64,000 nucleotides of DNA from Planctomycetia bacterium (GTDB taxonomy: Bacteria > Planctomycetota > Phycisphaerae > UBA1845 > UTPLA1). The notes under the pieces were generated by a model. The model was not told the DNA's origin, searched no databases, and saw only the letters and a list, made by a program, of their open reading frames with translations. Where the stretch lies: NCBI GenBank assembly GCA_015075745.1, contig JABTTW010000002.1, positions 62,001-126,000 on the forward strand, read 5' to 3'. Positions 38,331-46,502 of this stretch are shown here, one piece after another. Numbering within the stretch: the stretch's first letter is position 1; each line of letters begins with the position of its first letter. Made by a program: the position numbers and the translations under genes.

Positions 38331-40627
38331 CATAATTGGGATAAACGGCGTTCGTCCGCCCGTTCGGGGGCACGGCCGACAAACAGCAGTATGAACCCCA
38401 GCACAAAAATCGCCGCGAATGCCGCGTCGCGCATATCAAAATGAAGACGAGTGAGTTCCTCGGCTGTCGTCGGAACGCTGAAAAACCTGGCCAGCCCCTC
38501 GTGCGTCCCGGCAGCGACGGCAATGGCGTTATTAGCAAAGTGAACGATCATGCCCGGAAGAATTGAGCCGGTGCGCAGACAGACGAGCGCGAGGAGCGCT
38601 CCGATCAGGCTATGGACCGGTATCTGCTCGATGCGCATGTGAAAGAGCCCGAAGATCAATCCGACGATGATGGCCAGGATCGGCGTGCTGAGTTTCTGTC
38701 GCAGGCCGGAGAGCAGATAGCCGCGAAAGAGCACTTCCTCACAGACGGCGGGCGTCAGGGCAAGGACCATGAGAACGACCCACAGCGGACCGTCAAGAAT
38801 CGCCTCCGCCTGATTGCCGAGCATGTCTTCGCCGGGCGGGAACCAGTGAAACTGAATCGACCGCAGCAGGTTTGCAACCGGAACAACGGCCGCGGCAATG
38901 AGCAGCGCGCCGGCGGTCGGCATTGCCTTCGGCGCGCGGAGCGAAAAGGTGTTCGGCAGATCCAGCTTCAAATACCAGGCAAGCAAAAGCGGCGGCAAGG
39001 CGATAAGAAGCAACTGGCCCAGGCCAATGACCATGCGGATCCGACCCGGCTCATCGGAAAGGTCCAGCAGATACGACTGCCAATAGAAATAAAGCGGGAA
39101 GAGCATCGCCACGGTCAGAAGCGCGGCGGCGGGAGAAGGCGCCTCCTGCGGCTTGAAGAAGCGCCGCTTGAACAGGGTCTTGTAGCTGCCGACGTCGGAG
39201 AAAAGCACCGCCTCGTTGCCGTACAGCCGAGCCGCAACAGTGATGGCGACCGCGGCGTAGAAGGTCGTCGACAACAAGCAGACGCTCATCGCCGGAACGT
39301 CATAGTTGCCCAGGAAGAGCTCGCGAATCAGCACGACGATATTCGCGACGGGAATGACAAGCAGCACGCCTTCAAGCCGGGTCGTCGGCATGTACGACAC
39401 GATCATGGCGGGAATCATGAATGCCATCATCACCGGCATCATGTAGTTTTGGGCTTCCTTGAATGTCCGGGCAAAGCTGCACGTCGCCAGCATGACGCCG
39501 CCCGCAAGGACCGCGAAAGGCAGCATGGCCAACAGCACGATCGGCGCGGCGGTGGTGATGAAGCCCCGCTGGGTGGCGGCCTCGGACTCAAGCGTCTTCC
39601 GGCGATTCAGGTAGTCCTTTTGAGTGAGGATGCCGCTGGCCGGCCGAGACTCTGCCCGTTCGATCACTCCGTCCGGCGTCGTCACTTCGAGTTCCGATTG
39701 CGGCTGCAATTCGGTCGCCAGTTCGCCGAGCTTGCTGAAGTGAAACATGGCGGTCATGGAGCCGAGGTTCAAGGCGGTGCTGAACATGGCGATGGCCACG
39801 ATGACGCCGAACTTTCCGGCGACGATCTGCCCCACCGGCACCGGCGAAACGGCGAGCGTCTCCAGCGTTCCGCGCTCGCGCTCCCCGGCGGTCAGGTCGA
39901 TCGCGGGATACAGCGCCCCGGTCACGGTCATGATGACCAGTAGAAACGGCACCACCATAGCCAGAATGCGTGCGAATTGCTGCTGGGGGCTCGACGTGGA
40001 CAGATTATGGGTGATGATCGGCGTGAGCGTGCCGACGCCCTCGGGCGATTCGGCGACACGCGACCGAACGATGCGCCCTGCCTCGTCTGCGAAAATGCCA
40101 TTCAGTTGCTGATAGACGAACTCCGAACGCGGATTCGTATCCGATCGCAGAATCTGGACCACCCGGTTCGTCCGATCAGCGGGGTCCTCCGGGTTCGGCG
40201 GCGGCTCGATGATGACGCCGGCATGGCAGCGATGATCGGCCACCACATCCCACAATGACTGGTCGGCGGGCAGAACGGTGATATCCACCTGGTCGGATCG
40301 CAATCGGGCAACGATCGCATCAGCCGGATTGGCCGCCTGAATGTCGATGGCCGGCTGCGATGCGGCGGGCTGCGTCGTATAACTCGCATCCTCGCGATTC
40401 AGCACGCCGCGCAGCCATCGCTCGTGCAATTCGTCGGGCACGCAAACGCTGTAGCGCTCGGTCCGCCGGCGGCCGGTCTCGACGCGTAGGGCCTCGACGA
40501 TGATGACCATCAGCACCGGATAAAGCACGATGGGCACAAGGACCATTGCCGCGAGCGTGCGCCGGTCGCGCAGCGTCTCGATCAGTTCCTTGCGAAACAC
40601 GACACCGACTCGGGAGTAGCGCTTCAT
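38330..40627 (-). CDS. ABC-2 type permease fused to a CPBP-family intramembrane protease
   Basis: 765 residues. The first two thirds resemble a NatB-type exporter permease: an N-terminal helix (RTLAAMVLVPIVLYPVLMVIIV), a large extracytoplasmic domain and a helix bundle with TAGERERGTLETLAVSPV. The last third is a CPBP (Abi/CAAX) domain with CEEVLFRGYLLSGLRQ and FGLFHMR, the Glu-Glu-x3-Arg and His active-site pattern. The start overlaps the ATPase stop (ATGA), so they are one complex. The exported substrate is unknown; Na+ export is only suggested by NatB likeness. Confidence 0.85.
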   Translation of the reverse strand: MKRYSRVGVVFRKELIETLRDRRTLAAMVLVPIVLYPVLMVIIVEALRVETGRRRTERYSVCVPDELHERWLRGVLNREDASYTTQPAASQPAIDIQAANPADAIVARLRSDQVDITVLPADQSLWDVVADHRCHAGVIIEPPPNPEDPADRTNRVVQILRSDTNPRSEFVYQQLNGIFADEAGRIVRSRVAESPEGVGTLTPIITHNLSTSSPQQQFARILAMVVPFLLVIMTVTGALYPAIDLTAGERERGTLETLAVSPVPVGQIVAGKFGVIVAIAMFSTALNLGSMTAMFHFSKLGELATELQPQSELEVTTPDGVIERAESRPASGILTQKDYLNRRKTLESEAATQRGFITTAAPIVLLAMLPFAVLAGGVMLATCSFARTFKEAQNYMMPVMMAFMIPAMIVSYMPTTRLEGVLLVIPVANIVVLIRELFLGNYDVPAMSVCLLSTTFYAAVAITVAARLYGNEAVLFSDVGSYKTLFKRRFFKPQEAPSPAAALLTVAMLFPLYFYWQSYLLDLSDEPGRIRMVIGLGQLLLIALPPLLLAWYLKLDLPNTFSLRAPKAMPTAGALLIAAAVVPVANLLRSIQFHWFPPGEDMLGNQAEAILDGPLWVVLMVLALTPAVCEEVLFRGYLLSGLRQKLSTPILAIIVGLIFGLFHMRIEQIPVHSLIGALLALVCLRTGSILPGMIVHFANNAIAVAAGTHEGLARFFSVPTTAEELTRLHFDMRDAAFAAIFVLGFILLFVGRAPERADERRLSQL

Positions 40628-41436
40628 GCCATCCCCCGAGAATGCTGAGTGCCGGATGGCGGGAGGTTCGGACGCTGCTTGAGGACGTGCGCCTCCTGTC
40701 CGCAGAGGTTCAGGAATATCTCGCTCAGCCGCCGTCTACCCGACTTGGCCTGAAGGCTCGCCAGGTCGCCCTCGCCGACAAGCCGGCCCTCGTGAATCAG
40801 GCCGAAGCGGTTACAAAGCGACTCGGCGTCATCGAGATAGTGCGTCGAGAGAATCACGGCCTTCCCGGTGGCGGCCTCGGCGCGAATGAACTCCAGTACG
40901 ATGCGATTCGTAAGGACATCCAGCCCAAGCGTCGGCTCATCCATGATCAGGATGGGCGGGTCGCCCATGAGCGCCCGGGCGATGTTGGTTCGCTGCTTTT
41001 GCCCGGTGGAAAGGCCGCCGCATCGGAGGTCGGCGAACTCACCCATGTCCAGCCAGTCGATAAGCGTCTCAATGCGCTGCTTTACCGCGTTGGCTTCCAT
41101 ACCGAGAAGCTGCCCGAAATACTTCAACAACTCTCGCGGGGAGAGTCGCTGATACAGCCCGGTGCTGGCGGTGAGATAACCCAGACAGCGCTTGGCATCC
41201 TCGCGCTGACGGGTCACGTCGAATCCTGAAAGATGCACCGTCCCCGAGGTCGGTGTAAGCAGGCCGCTGATGATGCGGAGGCATGTCGTCTTGCCCGCGC
41301 CGTTGGGACCGAGCAGCCCGTAGATCTCGCCGGCCGCAACGGTGAAAGAAAGGCCGTCCACCGCACGCTTCTCTCCCCCCTCCGTGGTGGGAAAGACCTT
41401 GACGAGCTGACTGACTTCGACCATCGGGCGCGACAT
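40624..41436 (-). CDS. NatA-type ABC transporter ATP-binding protein
   Basis: 270 residues from an ATG at 41436 (a TTG codon directly upstream is possible). Walker A GPNGAGKTT, Q-loop region, signature LSTGQKQR, Walker B ILIMDEPTLGLD and an H-loop ILSTHY are all present. It pairs with the fused permease downstream, with overlapping stop and start. The C-terminus is a short unrelated tail. Confidence 0.93.
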   Translation of the reverse strand: MSRPMVEVSQLVKVFPTTEGGEKRAVDGLSFTVAAGEIYGLLGPNGAGKTTCLRIISGLLTPTSGTVHLSGFDVTRQREDAKRCLGYLTASTGLYQRLSPRELLKYFGQLLGMEANAVKQRIETLIDWLDMGEFADLRCGGLSTGQKQRTNIARALMGDPPILIMDEPTLGLDVLTNRIVLEFIRAEAATGKAVILSTHYLDDAESLCNRFGLIHEGRLVGEGDLASLQAKSGRRRLSEIFLNLCGQEAHVLKQRPNLPPSGTQHSRGMA

Positions 41437-41581
41437 CAATTCACAGTGCCTCTTTGGGGTGCGTCCGTAAGGTCGGCGCGTCGGCGTATAATAGCGGGCG
41501 ACGCATGCGGCATCGAATCCGCCGAAATTGCTCAGTTTTTCTGCTGTACGTTGCTCACGGAAAGGGCGTTCTCAGTTCATC

Positions 41582-43867
41582 ATGTCGCGCAGCCGCATTG
41601 ATCGCGCCACGCCTTCGTTGATCGAGCCGCCGGTCTTGCGCCACGCCCTCGTCGCCACCATCGCCCCACTGGCCCCGATTGACAAGACCTATAGCTTTCT
41701 CGTCCCCGACGAATTGGCGGAGCGATTAAAGCCCGGCATGCGCGTGGAGGTCCCGTTCGGTCGCTCCGGCCGGCCGCGGGTCGCCTTCTGCGTCGACGTC
41801 AGCAAGCAGGAGTGGGCTTCCACGCTCAAGACGATCATCAGCGTGGTGGACGAGACGCCGATGATCGGCCCGAAGTTGCTCGAACTTGGCCGATGGCTGT
41901 CGCGGTACTATTGCTCATACCTCGGCCACACACTGGACATGATGATCCCCGCAGCAGCCAAAGCGCGGGCCGGCCGCCGGAGAGTCAAGTACGTCCGACT
42001 TGCAGAAGATATTGCCAAAACGTTGGGTGAAGACAAACTCGCGTCGGCCAAGCAGCAGGCGGTTGTCCAGGCCCTGCGCCGCGAGGGACAAGTTGAGATT
42101 GGACGGCTCTGCGATCTGGCCGGATGCACCCCGGCCGTCGTGACCGGACTGGAGAAAAAGGGACTTGTCACGGTCGAGATCGTCATGGAGGAGGTCTCCC
42201 CGGTTGAGGCAAACCCCTCACCGCACCATCCTGATTTCGAGCTTTCCGACGATCAGCAATCGGCGATCGGCAAGATCGGAGAGGCGGTAACAAGCGGCAA
42301 GTTCTCCGTCCAGGTGCTCTTCGGCGTCACCGGCAGCGGCAAGACCGAGGTCTACGTCAGCGCCATTCGCCAGGTTCTCGCGGCAGGACGACAGGCAATC
42401 ATGCTCGTGCCTGAGATCGCCCTGACCACGCAAACCGTCCGTCGATTGCAGACACGTTTCGAGCGCGTGGCCGTCCTGCACAGCGGCCTCTCCGGCGTGC
42501 AGCGATCCCGTGCCTGGTCGGCCATCGCGCGAGGCGAGATACCCGTCGTGATCGGCACGCGCAGCGCCGTCTTCGCCCCCTGTCCGTCCCTCGGCGTCAT
42601 CATCGTCGATGAAGAGGCGGAACCCAGTTACAAGAATCTCGCTGCCCCGCGCTACCACACGCGCGACGTCGCCATTCAACGGGCAAATCTCGAAGGCATC
42701 CCCGTCGTCCTCGGCTCGGCCACGCCGTCGCTGGAGACTTGGAAGAACGCCCACCAGCGCAAGCACTATCAACTCCTGCGTATGCCCACGCGCGTCCGCG
42801 GCCTCGCCATGCCGCAGGTGTACCTCGTCGACATGCGCCAGGAACACCACGAGCGTTCCGGCGTTCATATGCTCTCGCGCGCGATGGAAGACCACCTGAA
42901 TGCGACCCTCGCTCGCAAGGAACAGGCCGTCCTGCTGCTCAACCGCCGTGGCTACGCGGGATATCTGCATTGCCCCAAGTGCAAGTACGTTTACACCTGC
43001 CCCCACTGCGACGTTCACATGGTCTTCCATGCGTCGACCGGCCTGGCCCATTGCCACTATTGCCATCAGCGCGTCGAGATGCCGAAGTTCTGCCCCATGT
43101 CGAATTGCGACGGCAGGCTTTCCCGATTCGGCATCGGCACCCAGCGCGTCGAAGAGGAGCTGGGGCTCAAGTTCCCCGCGGCCCGCGTGCGGCGCATGGA
43201 CAGCGACGCCATGCAGAAAAACGAGGACTACGCCGACATCCTCGCGGCCTTCGAACGGCGCGAGTTCGACTTTCTCGTCGGCACGCAGATGATCGCCAAG
43301 GGGCTGGACTTTCCCTTCGTCTCCTTCGTCGGCATCGTTAGCGCCGACACCGCCCTGGGTCTCAACGACTTCCGCAGCGAGGAGCGGACCTTTCAACTCG
43401 TTCTGCAAGTGGCGGGCAGAAGCGGCCGCGGCGATGCGCCGGGGCACGTCGTTGTCCAGACCTTCGCCGCCGATGCCGACCCGATTCGTCACGCCGTCGC
43501 GGGCAATTACGAGGCCTTCGCCGACGGCGAACTTCAGAAGCGCCGCCGCGCGAAGCTGCCCCCGTGGACGCGCATGATGCGGATCATCATCGCCGACCCG
43601 CTCTACACCAAGCTGCAAAAGGCCGGGGATGCGTTGAAGCAGGAGCTGGATGCCGCGCTCGAGCGGCGCGGCATCGCCGCATCGGTCTTCGGCCCCTCGC
43701 CATGCCCCATCAAGCGGCTCCGCGACAGCTATCGGATGGACATTCAACTGACCTTCGACACCGCCGGCGCCATGCTCTCGGCCATCGACCTGTTCAAGTC
43801 GGAAGGGACGCTGAAGTCAAGCGTGAAGACGCTAACCGTCGACGTCGATCCCGTGTCGCTGCAGTGA
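41582..43867 (+). CDS. priA: Primosomal protein N' (PriA helicase)
   Basis: 761 residues; ATG at 41582 chosen at the start of the 3'BD-like region. PriA restarts stalled replication forks. Helicase motifs: Walker A GVTGSGKTEVY, motif II DEEAEPSYK (DEEH in most family members), GSATPS and RSGRGDAPGHVVVQT. A Cys-rich zinc region (CPKCKYVYTCPHC ... CHYC ... CPMSNC) is typical of PriA. A TATAAT lies at 41487-41492. Confidence 0.93.
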   Translation: MSRSRIDRATPSLIEPPVLRHALVATIAPLAPIDKTYSFLVPDELAERLKPGMRVEVPFGRSGRPRVAFCVDVSKQEWASTLKTIISVVDETPMIGPKLLELGRWLSRYYCSYLGHTLDMMIPAAAKARAGRRRVKYVRLAEDIAKTLGEDKLASAKQQAVVQALRREGQVEIGRLCDLAGCTPAVVTGLEKKGLVTVEIVMEEVSPVEANPSPHHPDFELSDDQQSAIGKIGEAVTSGKFSVQVLFGVTGSGKTEVYVSAIRQVLAAGRQAIMLVPEIALTTQTVRRLQTRFERVAVLHSGLSGVQRSRAWSAIARGEIPVVIGTRSAVFAPCPSLGVIIVDEEAEPSYKNLAAPRYHTRDVAIQRANLEGIPVVLGSATPSLETWKNAHQRKHYQLLRMPTRVRGLAMPQVYLVDMRQEHHERSGVHMLSRAMEDHLNATLARKEQAVLLLNRRGYAGYLHCPKCKYVYTCPHCDVHMVFHASTGLAHCHYCHQRVEMPKFCPMSNCDGRLSRFGIGTQRVEEELGLKFPAARVRRMDSDAMQKNEDYADILAAFERREFDFLVGTQMIAKGLDFPFVSFVGIVSADTALGLNDFRSEERTFQLVLQVAGRSGRGDAPGHVVVQTFAADADPIRHAVAGNYEAFADGELQKRRRAKLPPWTRMMRIIIADPLYTKLQKAGDALKQELDAALERRGIAASVFGPSPCPIKRLRDSYRMDIQLTFDTAGAMLSAIDLFKSEGTLKSSVKTLTVDVDPVSLQ

Positions 43868-43999
43868 GCCGGCGGCCCCGGAGACCATCCGCCGACATGA
43901 ATGAGGCCCCCCACCGGCGGCATCGCGTTTGCACAGTTGCGATTCGGCCCGTCGGCCGATATATAGGGCATGGGCTTGTCTCAGGGAGATCGACCGAGG

Positions 44000-44194
44000 A
44001 TGAACCGCAGATTTGTGCAGGGATGCGTGCGATGGGGACGCTGGTTGCCGGCCGCCTTCCTGTTTCAGCAGATTGGCTGCCTGCCGGATCAGGCGTTTCA
44101 GCAGGTCTTCGCCGAGAACATCGTCCTCACGGCGGCGGTGACGATCCAGTCGATCACCTCGATCATCTTCAATACGATATTTGGGTTGGTATGA
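44000..44194 (+). CDS. Small Cys-containing secreted/lipoprotein peptide (tandem copy 1)
   Basis: 64 residues with GAGG just before the ATG. The N-terminus is basic and hydrophobic, ending FQQIGCLPD with Cys27. The C-terminal part is an amphipathic helix (IQSITSIIFNTIFGLV). The next gene has the same plan (FQATGCFPD), so these are tandem paralogues separated by one base. Confidence 0.6.
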   Translation: MNRRFVQGCVRWGRWLPAAFLFQQIGCLPDQAFQQVFAENIVLTAAVTIQSITSIIFNTIFGLV

Positions 44195-44195
44195 C

Positions 44196-44417
44196 ATGAA
44201 GCGACAAGCCAAAGACAACCGGTCCGCCCTGCGTCGCGTAAGGCTCCTTCGCCGCGCCAGGCTCGCGATGATCGCCATCGCCGCCCTGCCCATGTTCCAG
44301 GCAACCGGCTGCTTCCCCGACCCCATCGGGGCCCTGAACTTCGAGCTTCAGAATCTGGTCAACTTCACCCTCATCGACTGGGTGAACACCATCGTCCAGA
44401 ACGTCTTCCGGCTGTAG
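44196..44417 (+). CDS. Small Cys-containing secreted/lipoprotein peptide (tandem copy 2)
   Basis: 73 residues, starting one base after the preceding stop. A long basic N-terminus leads into a hydrophobic helix that ends ATGC with Cys39, followed by FPDPIGALNFELQ and a hydrophobic helix to the end. Both peptides fit a lipobox-like site with weak -3 residues. Function unknown. Confidence 0.6.
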   Translation: MKRQAKDNRSALRRVRLLRRARLAMIAIAALPMFQATGCFPDPIGALNFELQNLVNFTLIDWVNTIVQNVFRL

Positions 44418-44504
44418 TTTCCCCCAAATCACTCCCTCATTCGTGGGTCGGCGTATCCAGCGCTCGCGCGAAATATTGCCGCGTCAACGATATAATGTCC
44501 CCTC

Positions 44505-45014
44505 ATGTCTGCGACACCCCTGTTCTGTAGTTCCTCCATGCAAGGGGCGCGATGTCTTTCTTGCGGATACCTGCTCTACGGGCTCCATGACTCACGCTGC
44601 CCGGAGTGCGGTAGGCAGTTCGATCCCTCCGACGGCGAAACTTTTTTCTACGACCCCGCATCGGTTGCCGAGCATCTTGTTAAGACACTGGTCGGATGGA
44701 CCCTCGCATTACCACTATTCGTGTTGCCGCTGTTCGCAGGCTCCATCAGCGCCTCACTTACCAATTTATGCTGGTCGCACGCAATCTTTAAGGCGCCGCT
44801 GCTGTTGGGCCCGCTCATCGTGACGTGTCTGGGCGTGATGTTGATTTGGAGCGTGTTTCGCAGAGCTTGGTCAGAGCTGTTGTTTGAACGGGGCCGAATT
44901 GCGCATTTCGGCGGCCACCTGCTCATTGCCCTCTGTTCGGGATTAAGTATTCTCTTGATTGTCCTCTCGGTTGTAGTGACGGCATATTCAATCATGGGTT
45001 TTCACGTTTTCTGA
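44505..45014 (+). CDS. Zinc-ribbon membrane protein
   Basis: 169 residues. An N-terminal ribbon CLSCGYLLYGL...CPECGRQFDPSD carries four Cys, followed by three or four hydrophobic helices (about 63-80, 97-115, 135-165). This ribbon-plus-helices plan is common among planctomycete proteins of unknown function. A TATAAT at 44491-44496 ends 8 nt before the ATG and no ribosome site is seen, so a leaderless mRNA is possible. Confidence 0.7.
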   Translation: MSATPLFCSSSMQGARCLSCGYLLYGLHDSRCPECGRQFDPSDGETFFYDPASVAEHLVKTLVGWTLALPLFVLPLFAGSISASLTNLCWSHAIFKAPLLLGPLIVTCLGVMLIWSVFRRAWSELLFERGRIAHFGGHLLIALCSGLSILLIVLSVVVTAYSIMGFHVF

Positions 45015-45173
45015 GTGCCGCCCAATCCTGAGAAGATCGTTTGCCGATGGCTTGTAATGAATCACAGGTACCAAGAGGATTCTCCACGCCTGCGAATTCC
45101 CTTTCCCGCATTTGCGATAGTCCCCATATCCTCGTAAAACACGGGCTACGATCTACTCATGTGGAGGTGCAAC

Positions 45174-46406
45174 GTGGATACCCTGCTCGATCGATTCATT
45201 CGCTACGTCAAAGTCGAAACCACCGCCGTTGAAGAGACGAAGGACTACCCCAGCAGTCCCGGCCAGCTCGATCTCGGCCGCATCCTCGCCGACGAGCTCA
45301 AGGCCCTGAAGCTTGAAAACGTCTCCATGGACGAGCACGGCATCGTCATGGGCACCATTCCCGGAAACGTCCCCGGCGCCCCGACGATCTCCTGGCTCTC
45401 CCACATGGACACCTCGCCGGAGTTCACCGCCAAAAACGTCAAGCCGATAATCCACAAAAACTACGACGGCAAAGACATCCAACTCCCCGGCGACCCCACC
45501 CGCGTCATTCGCGTCGACGAAACCGAAGGCATGGCCGCCCTCAAGGGCAAGACCCTCATCACCACCGACGGCACCACCCTGCTCGGCGCCGACGACAAGG
45601 CCGGCCTCGCCGCGATCATGACGGCCGCCGCCCATTTGATGGCCCACCCGGAGATCAAGCACGGCCCCATCCGCATCGTCTTCACCTGCGACGAGGAAGT
45701 CGGCCGCGGAACCGACAAGCTCGACCTCGCCAAGATCGGCGCGACCGTGGCCTACACCCTCGACGGCGACGGCGAGGCCGGTCTGGAAAACGAAACCTGG
45801 TCCGCCGACGTAGCCGTCGTCACCATCACCGGCAAGAACATTCACCCCGGCTACGCCAAGGGCCGCATGATCAACGCAATTCGCCTCGCGGCCCAGTTCG
45901 TCGATCGCCTGCCCTGGCACCGCCTCGCGCCCGAGACAACCGAGAACCGCGACGGCTTCATGCACCCCTATGTCATCGAGGGCGGCGTCCCCGAGACCAA
46001 GGTCCGCGTCCTCCTGCGCAGCTTCGTCACCGCCGAACTCGCCGAACAGGCGAAGATTCTTCACGCCGTCGCCGACACGATCATGGCCGAGCACCCCGGT
46101 GCGCGCATCAACATCGAGGTCAAAGAGCAGTACCGCAACATGATCGAGTACCTCACCAAGGACCCCCGCGCCGTGAAGCTCGCCGATCAGGCCATCAAGA
46201 ACGCCGGCCTCATCACGCGCTTCAAGAGCATCCGCGGCGGCACCGACGGCTCCCGTCTCAGCGAGAAGGGCCTGCCCACGCCGAATCTCTCCGTGGGCAT
46301 GTACAACTTCCACTCGCCGCTCGAATTCGCCTGCCTCGAGCAGATGGAAAGCGCCGTCAAAGTGCTGATCGAACTGGCACAGCTCTGGGGCAAGGAAAAA
46401 TCCTAG
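45174..46406 (+). CDS. pepT: Peptidase T
   Basis: 410 residues from a GTG with a GGAGG 6 nt upstream; MDTLLDRFIRYVKVETTA matches known PepT starts, so this is preferred over the ATG at 45159. Tripeptide aminopeptidase of the M20 family. Metal ligands lie in SHMDTSPE, GADDKAGL, TCDEEVGRG, LDGDGEAG and FHSPLE. It sits upstream of two peptide transporters, so the segment reads as peptide uptake and breakdown. Confidence 0.93.
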   Translation: MDTLLDRFIRYVKVETTAVEETKDYPSSPGQLDLGRILADELKALKLENVSMDEHGIVMGTIPGNVPGAPTISWLSHMDTSPEFTAKNVKPIIHKNYDGKDIQLPGDPTRVIRVDETEGMAALKGKTLITTDGTTLLGADDKAGLAAIMTAAAHLMAHPEIKHGPIRIVFTCDEEVGRGTDKLDLAKIGATVAYTLDGDGEAGLENETWSADVAVVTITGKNIHPGYAKGRMINAIRLAAQFVDRLPWHRLAPETTENRDGFMHPYVIEGGVPETKVRVLLRSFVTAELAEQAKILHAVADTIMAEHPGARINIEVKEQYRNMIEYLTKDPRAVKLADQAIKNAGLITRFKSIRGGTDGSRLSEKGLPTPNLSVGMYNFHSPLEFACLEQMESAVKVLIELAQLWGKEKS

Positions 46407-46502
46407 CGATGGCCGCCGCCAGCGCGGCCTTTTCGCCGCCTGCCACGTGCGTTACATTCCCCCGGTCCTGACAGTTTCGCCGTTCGACCCCCGGAGACCG
46501 CC

